In this document: positions 24,100 to 33,395 of the stretch, piece by piece
How the letters are laid out: every line of letters begins with the position of its first letter
How positions within the stretch are numbered: the first letter of the stretch is position 1
The notes under the pieces: model-generated
What the model was told of the DNA's origin: nothing
The model's input: only the letters and a program-made list of their open reading frames with translations
The model's database searches: none
Made by a program: the position numbers and the translations under genes
NCBI GenBank assembly: GCA_018267825.1
Contig: JAFDXR010000021.1
Coordinates: forward strand, 117,685 to 181,684
Length of the DNA stretch: 64,000 nt
Source of the DNA: Bacteroidota bacterium
GTDB taxonomy: Bacteria > Bacteroidota > Bacteroidia > B-17B0 > Aurantibacillaceae
Direction: 5' to 3'

Positions 24100-25521
24100 T
24101 TATTTACCCCGCCCCTGTATCACAATGAGCACGGTATGGATCAGTATTTTGAAATCGACCATCAGGCTCATGTTTTCGATATAGAGCAGATCAAATTTAA
24201 TGCGGGCTACCATTTGCTCCACATTCTCTGCATATCCGTATTTCACCTGGCCATAACCGGTAATACCCGGCCGTACGCGTTGCAGATGCACATAATGCGG
24301 TGCATATTTCACAATCTGGCTGATAAAATATTGCCTTTCGGGTCTCGGGCCAACGAGGCTCATATCGCCCTTGATCACATTAAAAAACTGAGGAATTTCG
24401 TCGAGTCTCACTTTTCGCAGAAAGCGGCCCAGCTTTGTAATCCGAGGGTCATTGCTGCTCGACAATGACGGTCCCATTTTCTCCGCATCGATATACATCG
24501 TACGGAACTTAATGATGTAAAAGGGTTTTCCATTGAGCCCGATGCGTTCCTGTTTAAAAAAAGCAGGTCCTTTTGAACTTAATTTTACAAGTACAAAAAG
24601 GATCAGGTAAAGCCAGCTCAGGCAAACAATCATGAATACCGATGCAGTTACGTCCACAAAGCGTTTCACGGCCTGCTGCCAGTCGGGCATAATCTGACGG
24701 TTTATAACAATGAGCGGTGCCCCATCAATGGAGTTCATTTTCACCTGGCCCGACAGGATATCGTATATATCCGGGATAATTTTTATAATAATCCCCAGGT
24801 CACTCAATTCATTAATGATCTTCTCGAGGTACTCATGCTCCCAGGACTCAATGGCGATAATGATCTCTTCGACCTGGTGCGTGCTTACAATAGTTCTCAG
24901 ATCCCTGTATTCGCCCAGGTTCGGTAATTTACTTTTCAATTGATCGGAAAACCCGTTCTTACCATCGAGGTGAATAAACCCGATAAATTTATTTCCCGTT
25001 GAGCGTTTGAATGAACTGATCTCTTCATAAATCTTAAGCGCTCTCTGGTTGCTCCCGATAATAACCGTATTAAAACCGATAGTACCTCTGTTTATTTTAT
25101 GATTGGTAATGGATGATAAAATGAATCGAAACAGCGCTGTGAGGGTGAAATGCAGTGCAAACAATACAAAAAACAATTTGTAATACGCCGTATAATAAGG
25201 CACATAATCGTCGAGGAGGATAACAAAAAAGATAATGGTAACGCCGATGAAGGAGGTGGCAAATGTCTGTACAAGCTCATTGATACGCGACTTGCGGTAG
25301 GCATTTTTGTAAAAGCCTGTCAGATAGTATGTCAATACCCATATTAATGGCAGCAATACGATACCCATGGTGAACTGTTTATCAAATACCATGATAGGAT
25401 CTGTGCCAAACTTTACTGCATCAATATTGTATTTGCGGTATACATAGAAGAGTGACCAGGCGAGAATGGCAGCCAGGTAATCCGAAAAAATATACTTGAG
25501 CGTTTGTAAGGTTTTATTCAT
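24100..25521 (-). CDS. Polyprenyl-phosphate sugar phosphotransferase (WcaJ/WbaP-type)
   Basis: A 473-residue membrane enzyme expected to transfer a hexose-1-phosphate from a nucleotide sugar to undecaprenyl phosphate, the first step of exopolysaccharide or O-antigen unit assembly. Four N-terminal membrane segments (residues 8-140) precede a Rossmann-like CoA-binding-type region (about 145-260), one membrane segment (about 285-310) and the catalytic domain. Catalytic motifs visible are KRFVDVTAS, FKQERIG, IIKFRTM, KVRLDEIPQFFNV, GDMSLVGPRPE and VRPGITGYGQV. The DE pair in LDEIPQ is the conserved acidic dyad. Length matches the full-size family. No glycosyltransferase cluster is next to it; the neighbours upstream are a lipoprotein and a sugar-type dehydrogenase. 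Confidence 0.93.
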   Translation of the reverse strand: MNKTLQTLKYIFSDYLAAILAWSLFYVYRKYNIDAVKFGTDPIMVFDKQFTMGIVLLPLIWVLTYYLTGFYKNAYRKSRINELVQTFATSFIGVTIIFFVILLDDYVPYYTAYYKLFFVLFALHFTLTALFRFILSSITNHKINRGTIGFNTVIIGSNQRALKIYEEISSFKRSTGNKFIGFIHLDGKNGFSDQLKSKLPNLGEYRDLRTIVSTHQVEEIIIAIESWEHEYLEKIINELSDLGIIIKIIPDIYDILSGQVKMNSIDGAPLIVINRQIMPDWQQAVKRFVDVTASVFMIVCLSWLYLILFVLVKLSSKGPAFFKQERIGLNGKPFYIIKFRTMYIDAEKMGPSLSSSNDPRITKLGRFLRKVRLDEIPQFFNVIKGDMSLVGPRPERQYFISQIVKYAPHYVHLQRVRPGITGYGQVKYGYAENVEQMVARIKFDLLYIENMSLMVDFKILIHTVLIVIQGRGK

Positions 25522-25605
25522 CGGTTATTAACTGCAGGGATTCCGATGTGACGACGGCAAGAGTATATGTTATTCAACATGTAAATACTTTTCCGCTTCA
25601 TATCT

Positions 25606-26466
25606 TCACTCACTGATCAACTTAACATTATCAATATATATTTCAGGTGAACTCACCTGCTTTGTAGCTTTAATGTATATTCTGCTATAAGTATAGGTTG
25701 GCTGCTCGCTCACTACATCTGTCAGCCTCACATATATTTTTTTCCATTCTCCGTCGGAAGGGTTAATGGTTAATGCCGGACGATCGCCACCATCATTATT
25801 AATCCCGACTTCAATCTGCTGATTGGTTTTGTAATTCAGTTCCATATAAACCGTAGAACCGGCAATGGGTAGTGTGTAGGTATTGGCCGAGCGTACTTTA
25901 CACACCGGTAAAGCATCTGTCATACTCATGGATAAAGATCCCTGTCCTTCAAATATATTGGATGCTGCCGATGTGGAGGCTGTTATAATAGTGAAAGGTA
26001 TGTCGGTATCCGGCGCATTTTCGAAAGAGGACCCTCCCGGTTCGCAATTTTCGATCTGATGAAAAACGGTACTGGTTTTATAAGGAAATTTCGGATGCAT
26101 ATAAACGGTCTGGGACGGTTTCAGTTCCAGGTTAACATCAAGTCCCTGCAAAAAGTAATATGGCATACGGGTGGCTGAAATACCATTGTTTTTGATGCCG
26201 CCATAAATCTGGATATCGGTACTGCCTGAACTGGCTATAGGGATGAGGTTACCAACCGGGAAAGCCCCCTTGAATTTTGAGTCAACATAAACCCATATAT
26301 CTGTGATTTTGCTGCTGGCCGTTCCCTGGGAATTGGGCTGTGTAATCAGGACGTCGGCAGTGTCTATCCGGAGATACGATGCTTCAGGGGCTTTTAATTT
26401 CTCCTTGTTGCAGGAAGAAATCATAAAAACCAGACCGCACACCAGAATTTGTAGACAATTTCGCAT
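25606..26466 (-). CDS. Lipoprotein of unknown function with a CBM-like C-terminus
   Basis: A 286-residue lipoprotein: the signal peptide (NCLQILVCGLVFMISSC) ends in the lipobox ISSC at Cys19, followed by NKEK, without an obvious surface-export signal. The body is beta-rich. The final 90 residues (TVYMELNYKTNQQIEVGI, then GEWKKIYVRLTDVV, ending IYIDNVKLISE) resemble the jelly-roll end of carbohydrate-binding-module-like domains, whose typical last strand is IYIDNIKL. The function is unknown. It lies between the sugar transferase and a Gfo/Idh/MocA dehydrogenase on the same strand, so a link to surface polysaccharide is possible but unproven. It has its own -7 element. Confidence 0.75.
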   Translation of the reverse strand: MRNCLQILVCGLVFMISSCNKEKLKAPEASYLRIDTADVLITQPNSQGTASSKITDIWVYVDSKFKGAFPVGNLIPIASSGSTDIQIYGGIKNNGISATRMPYYFLQGLDVNLELKPSQTVYMHPKFPYKTSTVFHQIENCEPGGSSFENAPDTDIPFTIITASTSAASNIFEGQGSLSMSMTDALPVCKVRSANTYTLPIAGSTVYMELNYKTNQQIEVGINNDGGDRPALTINPSDGEWKKIYVRLTDVVSEQPTYTYSRIYIKATKQVSSPEIYIDNVKLISE

Positions 26467-26495
26467 ATAAAGGGGCTAGGATACTATACTTAACG

Positions 26496-26503
26496 CAAAA
26501 ATA
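26496..26503 (-). promoter_or_regulatory. -7 element upstream of the lipoprotein gene
   Basis: On the minus strand this reads TATTTTTG, an exact TAnnTTTG, about 30 bases before the ATG at 26466. No clear -33 element is seen at the expected spacing. Confidence 0.35.
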
Positions 26504-26536
26504 GTTTTACTTATTGTATCCGCCTAATTATTTCAT

Positions 26537-27514
26537 TCAAAAACGAATCATGGCTTTGGTGCGGATCGTTTCTTCAATTTTTGAAGAAACCTCCAGAGCC
26601 TGTATGGCATCCTGGATACTCACCACAGGTGTTGTGTTGGTTTGAATAGATTCGTAAAAGGATTCGAGCTCAAATTTAATGGCATTTACCGGTTGTATAA
26701 TCGGGTGCTCGATCCGGATTTCCTTTTTTGTACCATCGCCACGGTCAATCACCATGTTATTGTGCTTATTGCCGCTCACGGGCCCCAGGCGGGCTATTTC
26801 TGTTGTTTTATTATGCAGATCAATATTTATGTAACAATCTTTCTGAAAGATGCGCAATTTGCGGGTTGCATGAAAAGCCACGCGACTTACCGTAATATTG
26901 GCTACACAACCATTCTCAAACTCCAGGCGGGCATTGGCAATATCGGGGGTATCGCACACCACGGGTGTACCGGTAGCCATGATGTGTTTCAGGTTACTGT
27001 TTACAAGGCTCAAAGTCAGATCTATATCATGAATCATGAGATCGAAAATGACGGATACATCGGTACCCCTGACATTAAATGGCGCCAGCCGGTGAATTTC
27101 AATAAATTGCGGGTTTTGAATATAAGGCCTGGCGGCCAGAAACGCCGGATTAAAGCGTTCCACATGCCCTACCTGTATTTTTACGCCGGCTTCTTTGGCC
27201 AGTGCACTTAATTTGCGGGCATCGTCCGGATTGTCGGTTACCGGTTTTTCAATGAATACATGTTTTCCTTTACGGATGGCCCTGGATGCCAACTCATTGT
27301 GTGTGATTGTGGGGGTTACGATATCAATGGCATCAGAAGCATTTAACAGATCGTCGTAGTTTTGAAACGCTTTTACCCTGTATTTTTCAGCCAGTTCAGC
27401 AGTAAGCTTCTGATCTATATCGTAAATTCCTGTTATACGAAAAGTATCAACCTCCTGAAGTAATTTCAAGTGTATTTTACCTAAATGCCCTAACCCAACA
27501 AGTCCAATATTCAT
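26537..27514 (-). CDS. Gfo/Idh/MocA-family NAD(P)-dependent oxidoreductase
   Basis: A 325-residue cytoplasmic dehydrogenase. The N-terminal Rossmann fold starts immediately with NIGLVGLGHLGKIH. The family motif EKPVTD follows at about residue 93, and the C-terminal domain includes GHVERFNPAF and the polar segment MIHDIDLTLSL, whose His is the usual catalytic residue. Members act on sugars, inositol or biliverdin; family relatives in envelope loci often oxidise UDP-sugars, so that is the best guess here. I place the start at the ATG at 27514; the frame opens earlier only with TTG at 27535, inside a -7 promoter element. Confidence 0.88.
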   Translation of the reverse strand: MNIGLVGLGHLGKIHLKLLQEVDTFRITGIYDIDQKLTAELAEKYRVKAFQNYDDLLNASDAIDIVTPTITHNELASRAIRKGKHVFIEKPVTDNPDDARKLSALAKEAGVKIQVGHVERFNPAFLAARPYIQNPQFIEIHRLAPFNVRGTDVSVIFDLMIHDIDLTLSLVNSNLKHIMATGTPVVCDTPDIANARLEFENGCVANITVSRVAFHATRKLRIFQKDCYINIDLHNKTTEIARLGPVSGNKHNNMVIDRGDGTKKEIRIEHPIIQPVNAIKFELESFYESIQTNTTPVVSIQDAIQALEVSSKIEETIRTKAMIRF

Positions 27515-27532
27515 AAATGCCAGTCTTTTTAT

Positions 27533-27540
27533 CAAATGTA
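27533..27540 (-). promoter_or_regulatory. -7 element upstream of the Gfo/Idh/MocA gene
   Basis: On the minus strand this reads TACATTTG, an exact TAnnTTTG. It would start transcription about 12 bases before the ATG at 27514 and supports that start over the longer TTG version. The -33 element is not clear. Confidence 0.45.
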
Positions 27541-27622
27541 AAAAGCTATTAAATGCCTGCTGTTAGAAATCTCAATGAAATATTAATAAAGCGTTGTTTA
27601 TTATGTTTTAGTTTTACGATGT

Positions 27623-28300
27623 ATGTTTTATAAGGTCAGTAAAGAAGATGAGTACCTGTTTCAGGGTAAGCGTAAGCGTTTGGTAGAACAGCTTAAAGAG
27701 AAAGGTATAACAGACGGACAGGTTTTAAATGCTATTCTGAAAATACCGAGGCATTTGTTTTTTGACCAGAGCACGGGCCGCCCTGCTCTGCTCGATCATG
27801 CATATTCGGATAAAGCCTTGCCGATAGGTGCCGGGCAAACTATATCGCATCCCTTTACGGTGGCATTTCAAACCCAGAAACTTGAGGTAAAACGTGGGGA
27901 AAAGGTATTGGAAATCGGCACGGGCTGCGGTTACCAGACAGCGGTACTGATTGAAATGGGCGCTAAGGTCTATTCTATTGAAAGGCAACGTGAGTTGTAT
28001 GACAAAACGAAGTTATTTTTACCATATATAGGGTATGGTTCTGCCAAATTATATTATGGCGATGGTTATAAAGGCCTGCCACAGTATGCGCCTTATGACA
28101 AAATTATAGTCACTGCCGGCGCACCGTATATTCCGCAAGACCTTCTGCAACAGTTAACTATAGGGGGGATTATGATTATTCCTATTGGTGAAGGCGCTGA
28201 ACAAATCATGAATGTTTTAATAAAAAAGTCTGGCACGGAGTTTGACAGGCAGGAGTTCGGAAAATTTAAGTTCGTTCCCATGTTACAAAACAAGAATTGA
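27623..28300 (+). CDS. pcm: Protein-L-isoaspartate O-methyltransferase
   Basis: A 225-residue SAM-dependent methyltransferase that repairs isoaspartyl residues in aged proteins. Motifs in order: ILKIPRHLFF (about residues 36-45), IGAGQTISHPFTVAFQT (substrate-binding loop, about 75-91), the SAM-binding motif LEIGTGCGYQTAVL (about 99-112), and DKIIVTAGAPYIPQ (about 160-173). Length is normal. It is transcribed away from the Gfo/Idh/MocA gene, with about 108 bases between the two starts. An ATG four bases upstream (27619) is out of frame. A TAGTTTTA element resembling a -7 box lies just before the start. Confidence 0.95.
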   Translation: MFYKVSKEDEYLFQGKRKRLVEQLKEKGITDGQVLNAILKIPRHLFFDQSTGRPALLDHAYSDKALPIGAGQTISHPFTVAFQTQKLEVKRGEKVLEIGTGCGYQTAVLIEMGAKVYSIERQRELYDKTKLFLPYIGYGSAKLYYGDGYKGLPQYAPYDKIIVTAGAPYIPQDLLQQLTIGGIMIIPIGEGAEQIMNVLIKKSGTEFDRQEFGKFKFVPMLQNKN

Positions 28301-28344
28301 GATTCAATGATTTTTGTCAATAATGGCGTTATTAACAATTTTCT

Positions 28345-28375
28345 GTTGAAAATCATCATTTTGTTAGTAACTTTG
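28345..28375 (+). promoter_or_regulatory. Strong promoter of the abundant outer membrane protein gene
   Basis: GTTG (28345-28348), a 19-base spacer and an exact TAACTTTG (28368-28375). Transcription should start near 28382, giving a leader of about 45 bases. It fits the very biased codon use of the gene it serves. Confidence 0.7.
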
Positions 28376-28426
28376 TGAGCGAATTAAGTGAAACCTTTGC
28401 AACATATAAACAAAACAAAAACAAGT

Positions 28427-29407
28427 ATGAAAAAATCAATCGCTCTGGTAGCTTTAGCATTTGGTGTAACCTCTGCTTTCGCTCAAGATTTAACCTCCAA
28501 AAAAGGTGAACCAATCCTTCCTGAAGAAGGAGACTGGTCAATTGGCTTAGATGCAACCCCTTTCCTGAATTACGCTGGTAACTTCTTTGGAAAGACAAAC
28601 GCAAACGTTGCTCCAACCTGGAATAACTATGGTTTGAACAACACAATCGTTGGTAAAAAATTCAAAGATGCTACAACAGCTTACCGTGGTATCTTACGTA
28701 TCGGTTTCAGCAATAACAGCTACAAAGCTAACATCGCTCAACCGCAAGCTTCAACAGCTACACCTCCATCATTCCCTTCTCAGTCTTCTTTAGTAGAAGA
28801 TAAACTGAAAAGAAGCTCTTCTTTTATCGGTATTGGTGTTGGTTTGGAAAAACGTCGTGGTAAAACCCGTTTACAAGGTTTCTACGGTGCTGATGCCTTC
28901 ATTTGGTTTACAAGCGCTAAAGACAAATACACTTATGGTAACGGTTTATCACAAGGTACTGCCGATCCTAACGTAGACCCTGTAACTAACTCTACTAACT
29001 GGTCGGCTACCACAGGTTATGCTAACACCGGTACAGCTATCGCTAACTACAATGGTGTAACTGGTTTCCGTATGACTTCTAATAAAGGTGGTGGTCAAAT
29101 TGGTGTTGGTGTTCGTGCTTTCATCGGTGCTGAATACTTCATTTTACCAAAAATCTCTATCGGTGGTGAATTCGGTTGGGGTGTAGGCTTTGCAGCTAAC
29201 ACAAAAAGCAAAACTGTATACGAAGCTGAAGGAAACAACGCTGGTACAGAACAAGCAGCTACAATCACTGTGACACAAAAACGTGGTAGCTCGTTTATCT
29301 TGGATACAGACCGTAACGCTGCTAACTCAACTACCAACTCTCCTGCTGGTACAGCTGGTTACAACTTTATGCCTTCTGGTGTATTACGTTTAAACTTACA
29401 CTTCTAA
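28427..29407 (+). CDS. Highly expressed outer membrane beta-barrel protein
   Basis: A 326-residue protein with the signal peptide KKSIALVALAFGVTSAFAQ. The mature part is Gly/Asn/Thr-rich with alternating hydrophobic strands and ends in a typical barrel strand (GVLRLNLHF with terminal Phe). Conserved-looking parts are GDWSIGLDATPFLNYAGNFF near the start and GVGVRAFIGAEYFILPKISI near residue 222. Codon use is extremely biased (mostly GGT for Gly, GCT for Ala, AAC for Asn), unlike its neighbours, which points to very high expression. I chose the ATG at 28427 over an in-frame GTG at 28388 that gives a poorer signal peptide. A strong promoter precedes it and a strong terminator follows. The function is unknown. 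Confidence 0.85.
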   Translation: MKKSIALVALAFGVTSAFAQDLTSKKGEPILPEEGDWSIGLDATPFLNYAGNFFGKTNANVAPTWNNYGLNNTIVGKKFKDATTAYRGILRIGFSNNSYKANIAQPQASTATPPSFPSQSSLVEDKLKRSSSFIGIGVGLEKRRGKTRLQGFYGADAFIWFTSAKDKYTYGNGLSQGTADPNVDPVTNSTNWSATTGYANTGTAIANYNGVTGFRMTSNKGGGQIGVGVRAFIGAEYFILPKISIGGEFGWGVGFAANTKSKTVYEAEGNNAGTEQAATITVTQKRGSSFILDTDRNAANSTTNSPAGTAGYNFMPSGVLRLNLHF

Positions 29408-29428
29408 TCTTAACCGATTATTTGTATA

Positions 29429-29457
29429 AAAAAGTCCCGGCTGGTCCGGGACTTTTT
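29429..29457 (+). terminator. Rho-independent terminator after the outer membrane protein gene
   Basis: A 12-base-pair stem (AAAAAGTCCCGG paired with CCGGGACTTTTT) with a five-base loop, ending in a T-tract, 21 bases after the stop codon. Confidence 0.9.
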
Positions 29458-29519
29458 ATTTTTATACACATGTCAATATTTTATCCTGTTTTTATGACTG
29501 CCGGGCCACAGAAATTGCG

Positions 29520-29527
29520 TACCTTTA
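29520..29527 (+). promoter_or_regulatory. Near-consensus -7 element of pyrG
   Basis: TACCTTTA differs from TAnnTTTG only in the last base and lies 23 bases before the pyrG ATG. A weak TTTA lies near the -33 position. Confidence 0.4.
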
Positions 29528-29550
29528 CGTGCAGTTTTTATTAAACTGCT

Positions 29551-31161
29551 ATGTCAACCAACACCAAATACATCTTTGTTACCGGCGGCGTAACATCATC
29601 TCTCGGAAAAGGAATTATCTCAGCATCACTGGCCAAATTGCTGCAAGCCAGGGGCTATACTGTTACCATTCAAAAACTCGACCCCTATATCAATGTGGAT
29701 CCCGGCACACTGAATCCATACGAACATGGCGAATGCTATGTAACCGACGATGGTGCCGAAACCGACCTGGATCTGGGCCATTACGAACGCTTTTTAAATG
29801 TTCCTACATCTCAGGCCAATAATGTAACAACGGGCCGGATTTACCAATCTGTTATTGAGAAAGAACGAAAAGGAGAGTTCCTGGGAAAAACTGTCCAGGT
29901 AATCCCACATATTACCGATGAAATTAAGAACCGCATCAAACAACTCGGAAAAACCGGAAAATATCAATTTGTAATTACGGAAATTGGCGGTACGGTTGGT
30001 GATATCGAATCGCTCCCTTATATTGAAGCTGTGCGCCAGCTTAAATGGGAATTGGGCCATAATGACTGCCTGGTGATTCACCTGACATTATTGCCGTACC
30101 TGTCGACATCCGGCGAATTAAAAACCAAACCGACACAGCACTCTGTAAAACTTTTACTGGAATATGGTGTTCAGCCGGATGTACTTGTATGCCGTGCTGA
30201 GCATGCCATCAATAAAGATATTCGCCGCAAAATCGCCTTATTCTGTAACGTGGCAGCCGATGCCGTGATTGAAGCTCTTGATGCTTCTACGATTTATGAG
30301 GTTCCTTTGCTGATGGAGAAGGAAAAACTCGATGTGATTGTTCTCAAAAAACTGGGTTTTTCTATTGACGGAGAACCCGAATTAACCAAGTGGAAATCGT
30401 TCCTGCAAAGATTGCATAATCCATCGAATGAAGTTAAGATCGGCCTGATCGGTAAGTATGTTGAATTAAAAGACTCTTACAAATCCATTGCAGAAGCTTT
30501 TATTCATGCCGGTGTGGTAAACGACTGTAAAGTGAAACTCGAATGGATTCACAGTGAAAGTCTCACCGAAGAAAACATAAAAGAAAAACTAAAAGACCTG
30601 AAAGGTATATTGGTTGCTCCTGGTTTTGGTAACCGTGGTATTGACGGCAAAATAGCCGCTATTAAATATGCCCGTGAAAATAAAATTCCTTTCCTGGGTA
30701 TTTGCCTGGGTATGCAGTGTGCCGTGATTGAATTTGCCCGTCATGTACTCGGCCTGAAAGATGCGCACAGCCGCGAAATGAACCCCGCTACAAATAGTCC
30801 TGTTATTGATTTACTGGAAGCCCAGAAAAACATTTCGCACATGGGCGGTACCATGCGGCTCGGGGCTTATCCATGCCATGTGGAAGAAGGTACTCTGGCC
30901 TATAATATCTACCATTCGAAAGATATTACGGAGCGACACAGACACCGCTATGAATTCAATAACGATTATACCAAAGAATTTAAAGAAGCCGGTATGGTAT
31001 TGAGTGGTGTGAATCCGGATGCCGGCCTGGTTGAAATCGTAGAAATACCTACACATCCTTTCTTTATTGGTGTGCAGTTTCACCCGGAATACAAAAGCAC
31101 GGTTGAAAATCCGCACCCGTTATTTGTTGGTTTTGTAAAAGCATCAATGGCCGCCCGTTAA
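29551..31161 (+). CDS. pyrG: CTP synthase
   Basis: A 536-residue glutamine-dependent enzyme that converts UTP to CTP. The N-terminal synthetase domain shows [15 protein letters not shown] (P-loop-like start), [18 protein letters not shown] and [11 protein letters not shown]. The C-terminal glutaminase domain shows the nucleophile motif [18 protein letters not shown] and the catalytic HPE in FHPEYKST. All family hallmarks are present and length is normal. It is a single-gene unit between a terminator and a convergent DUF4197 gene, with a hairpin across its stop codon. Confidence 0.98.
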   Translation: MSTNTKYIFVTGGVTSSLGKGIISASLAKLLQARGYTVTIQKLDPYINVDPGTLNPYEHGECYVTDDGAETDLDLGHYERFLNVPTSQANNVTTGRIYQSVIEKERKGEFLGKTVQVIPHITDEIKNRIKQLGKTGKYQFVITEIGGTVGDIESLPYIEAVRQLKWELGHNDCLVIHLTLLPYLSTSGELKTKPTQHSVKLLLEYGVQPDVLVCRAEHAINKDIRRKIALFCNVAADAVIEALDASTIYEVPLLMEKEKLDVIVLKKLGFSIDGEPELTKWKSFLQRLHNPSNEVKIGLIGKYVELKDSYKSIAEAFIHAGVVNDCKVKLEWIHSESLTEENIKEKLKDLKGILVAPGFGNRGIDGKIAAIKYARENKIPFLGICLGMQCAVIEFARHVLGLKDAHSREMNPATNSPVIDLLEAQKNISHMGGTMRLGAYPCHVEEGTLAYNIYHSKDITERHRHRYEFNNDYTKEFKEAGMVLSGVNPDAGLVEIVEIPTHPFFIGVQFHPEYKSTVENPHPLFVGFVKASMAAR

Positions 31162-31172
31162 GGCGGCCATTG
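31145..31172 (+). other. Perfect hairpin spanning the pyrG stop codon
   Basis: CAATGGCCGCC (31145-31155) pairs with GGCGGCCATTG (31162-31172), an 11-base-pair GC-rich stem with no mismatch. The six-base loop (CGTTAA) contains the stop codon TAA. No T-tract follows, so it is not a textbook terminator. It may protect the 3' end or act as a Rho-type or bidirectional end. Confidence 0.6.
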
Positions 31173-31207
31173 CATCTGAACCGGTATTATTTTATTTTCC
31201 GTTTTCC

Positions 31208-31993
31208 TTACTTCTTTGATCCGAATACTTTCTTGAGCAGGTCGGTTACCTGGGCAACAGGGTCTTTCCGGATTTTAGCCTCTTCGTCGGCAATAAGCAA
31301 CATCAGCCCGTTTATGGCTTTTCCGGTAACATAAGCATTGAGATCAGGATTTTGTTTTTTAACACCCGGTAATTTATTATATGCGGTTACAAGTGGTTTC
31401 CAGTAAGCTGTAACGTTTACTTTGGCAATAGCTTCTTTCACTACCGGTGTGAATTTTTCTTTCAAAGGGGCGTAGGTTTGCTGGCGCAGGTAATGTGTGG
31501 CAGCTGTATCATTTCCTTTTAAAATAGCGAATCCATCGCTGATGCTCATGCCGGTAATTGCATCCACAAAAACAGGTGAGGCTTTTTTCGCTGCTTCTTC
31601 TGCGGCACGGTTCAATGATGTTTCAAAATCAGCGATTTTTTTCTGGAATCCCATTTTCATGAGCTTATCTTTCATAGCCTGTGCTTCGGCCGGCCACGGG
31701 ATATAAATTTTCGGATTTTTATTGAATCCATCCAGCTTGGCCGCTACAGCCGATGAATTATTGGTTCCAACGGTCAATGCTTCTTTCAGTCCCTTAATTA
31801 CTTCATCGTTGGTAAGTGCCGGGGTTGTACTTGTGGTATTCCCGGTAACTGCTCCCACTGCCTGCTCTTCCAGTTTTTTCCCTTCTTCTTTCGCGGCTTC
31901 TTTGGTTTGATTCCAGATATCATTCAGTGTCTGAGCCATCAGGCCGGAGGTATTCAGTGCAAAAATTGTCACAAGAATTGATAGGTATTTCAT
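31208..31993 (-). CDS. DUF4197 secreted protein
   Basis: A 261-residue protein with the signal peptide KYLSILVTIFALNTSGLMAQ. The mature part is helical and matches the DUF4197 pattern: TNDEVIKGLKEALTVGTNNS, then KIYIPWPAEAQAMKDKLMKM, DAITGMSISDGFAILKGND and TDLLKKVFGSKK. The family is periplasmic and of unknown function, common in Bacteroidota and proteobacteria. I chose the ATG at 31993; the longer frame would run over a minus-strand promoter and add a non-signal-like extension. It is divergent from cinA. Confidence 0.88.
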   Translation of the reverse strand: MKYLSILVTIFALNTSGLMAQTLNDIWNQTKEAAKEEGKKLEEQAVGAVTGNTTSTTPALTNDEVIKGLKEALTVGTNNSSAVAAKLDGFNKNPKIYIPWPAEAQAMKDKLMKMGFQKKIADFETSLNRAAEEAAKKASPVFVDAITGMSISDGFAILKGNDTAATHYLRQQTYAPLKEKFTPVVKEAIAKVNVTAYWKPLVTAYNKLPGVKKQNPDLNAYVTGKAINGLMLLIADEEAKIRKDPVAQVTDLLKKVFGSKK

Positions 31994-32022
31994 AATATTG
32001 TTTTTTTTAAGTGATAGTTTTA

Positions 32023-32030
32023 CAAATATA
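32023..32030 (-). promoter_or_regulatory. -7 element of the DUF4197 gene
   Basis: On the minus strand this reads TATATTTG, an exact TAnnTTTG, about 30 bases before the ATG at 31993. A TTTA lies about 20 bases upstream as a weak -33 element. A second copy of TATATTTG occurs at 32041-32048 on the same strand. Confidence 0.5.
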
Positions 32031-32055
32031 TTGCCAAAAGCAAATATAGCTAAAT

Positions 32056-33327
32056 ATGAATGCAGAACTTTTAACAATTGGTAACGAAATCCTCATCGGT
32101 CAGATTGTAAACACCAATGCGGTGTGGATGGCCCAGCAATTAAACATGGCCGGTATCAGTGTAGTACACATGTCGTCGGTAGCCGATGAAAAAACAGCCA
32201 TTCTCAAAGCCTTTGAGGACGCCGGGAAACGGGCAGATCTTGTTTTGATTACCGGTGGACTGGGCCCGACCAAGGATGACATTACCAAGAAACTATTTTC
32301 ATCTTTTTTTGATAAGCCACTCGTAACAGATGAAGAAGTCCTTGCTGATGTCAGTGCTTTTTTTGAAAAGCGCGGGCGCCCGCTTACAGAGATTAACCGC
32401 AGGCAGGCGGAAGTACCCGAAGGTTGCTTTGTGATTCGTAATAAAAACGGAACAGCTCCCGGCATGTGGATGGAAAAAGATAATACCATTTATGTATCTA
32501 TGCCCGGGGTTCCGTTTGAGATGAAGGCTATGGTTACGGAGGTTGTTATTCCTGAATTACAAAAACGTTTCACCCTGCCTTTCATTTATCATAAAACGAT
32601 TTTAACCCAGGGTATCGGCGAAAGTATGCTGGCCGAGTTAATCAGCGACTGGGAAGATACCCTTGCTGATAAACAGATTGGACTTGCCTATCTGCCGTCA
32701 CCCGGGATGGTTCGCCTACGTCTGAGTTCAAAAGGTACTGACAGTCAAGAGCTCCGCAACAGAATTGACACTGAGGTGGAACGGGTAAAACCACTGATTC
32801 AAAAATATATTTATGGTTATGAAGCCTATGGCGAAGAGCAGCCCTTACTGGAAGAGATTGTCGGGAAGCTTCTCCGTGAGAACAAGTTAAAACTGGCTTT
32901 GGCTGAAAGCTGTACAGGTGGCTACATTTCACACCTGATTACCGGTGTTGCAGGAAGCTCCGATTATTTTAACGGTTGTATTGTACCCTACCATAATGAA
33001 TTCAAGCATCAGTTATTGAAAGTAGATCCTGCTATATTCACAACGGAAGGTGCAGTGAGTAAATCCTGTGTAATAGCTATGGCAGAAGAGGTAAAACGGG
33101 TATTTCAGGCAGATGCTTCCATTGCCGTATCGGGCATTGCAGGGCCAGGTGGCGGCACCGATGAGAAACCGGTTGGAACTGTATGGATAGCAGTGAGTGT
33201 AAAAGATCAGATATTCGCAAAAAAGTTTATCTTTGGTGAACACAGAGGACGTAATATTCATATGACTGCTATAACAGCAATGAATATTTTGCGGAAAATG
33301 ATTTTGAAAGAAAGCCTTGAGAGTTAG
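32056..33327 (+). CDS. cinA: CinA-family protein (nicotinamide-nucleotide amidohydrolase / CinA)
   Basis: A 423-residue two-domain CinA. The N-terminal MoCF-like domain (MNAELLTIGNEILIGQIVNTN, LVLITGGLGPTKDD, MPGVPFEMKAM) is linked to NAD-cycle pyrophosphatase activity. The C-terminal domain, from about residue 260 (LALAESCTGGYISHLIT, SGIAGPGGGTDEKPVGTVWI), is the PncC-type nicotinamide-nucleotide deamidase. Both domains look intact and the length matches the full-size protein. It salvages pyridine nucleotides; its historical role in competence is not supported by context here. The gene is divergent from the DUF4197 gene, with 62 bases between starts. Confidence 0.95.
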   Translation: MNAELLTIGNEILIGQIVNTNAVWMAQQLNMAGISVVHMSSVADEKTAILKAFEDAGKRADLVLITGGLGPTKDDITKKLFSSFFDKPLVTDEEVLADVSAFFEKRGRPLTEINRRQAEVPEGCFVIRNKNGTAPGMWMEKDNTIYVSMPGVPFEMKAMVTEVVIPELQKRFTLPFIYHKTILTQGIGESMLAELISDWEDTLADKQIGLAYLPSPGMVRLRLSSKGTDSQELRNRIDTEVERVKPLIQKYIYGYEAYGEEQPLLEEIVGKLLRENKLKLALAESCTGGYISHLITGVAGSSDYFNGCIVPYHNEFKHQLLKVDPAIFTTEGAVSKSCVIAMAEEVKRVFQADASIAVSGIAGPGGGTDEKPVGTVWIAVSVKDQIFAKKFIFGEHRGRNIHMTAITAMNILRKMILKESLES

Positions 33328-33395
33328 CCCCCTCTCTTAAATTTCTATCAAAATGACTATTAAATTGAAAACTTTATAACTGTTGATTCAGATAT

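Noticed and set aside
26642..27211. A 189-codon plus-strand open frame.
   Set aside because: It is antisense to the Gfo/Idh/MocA gene, which has full family motifs.
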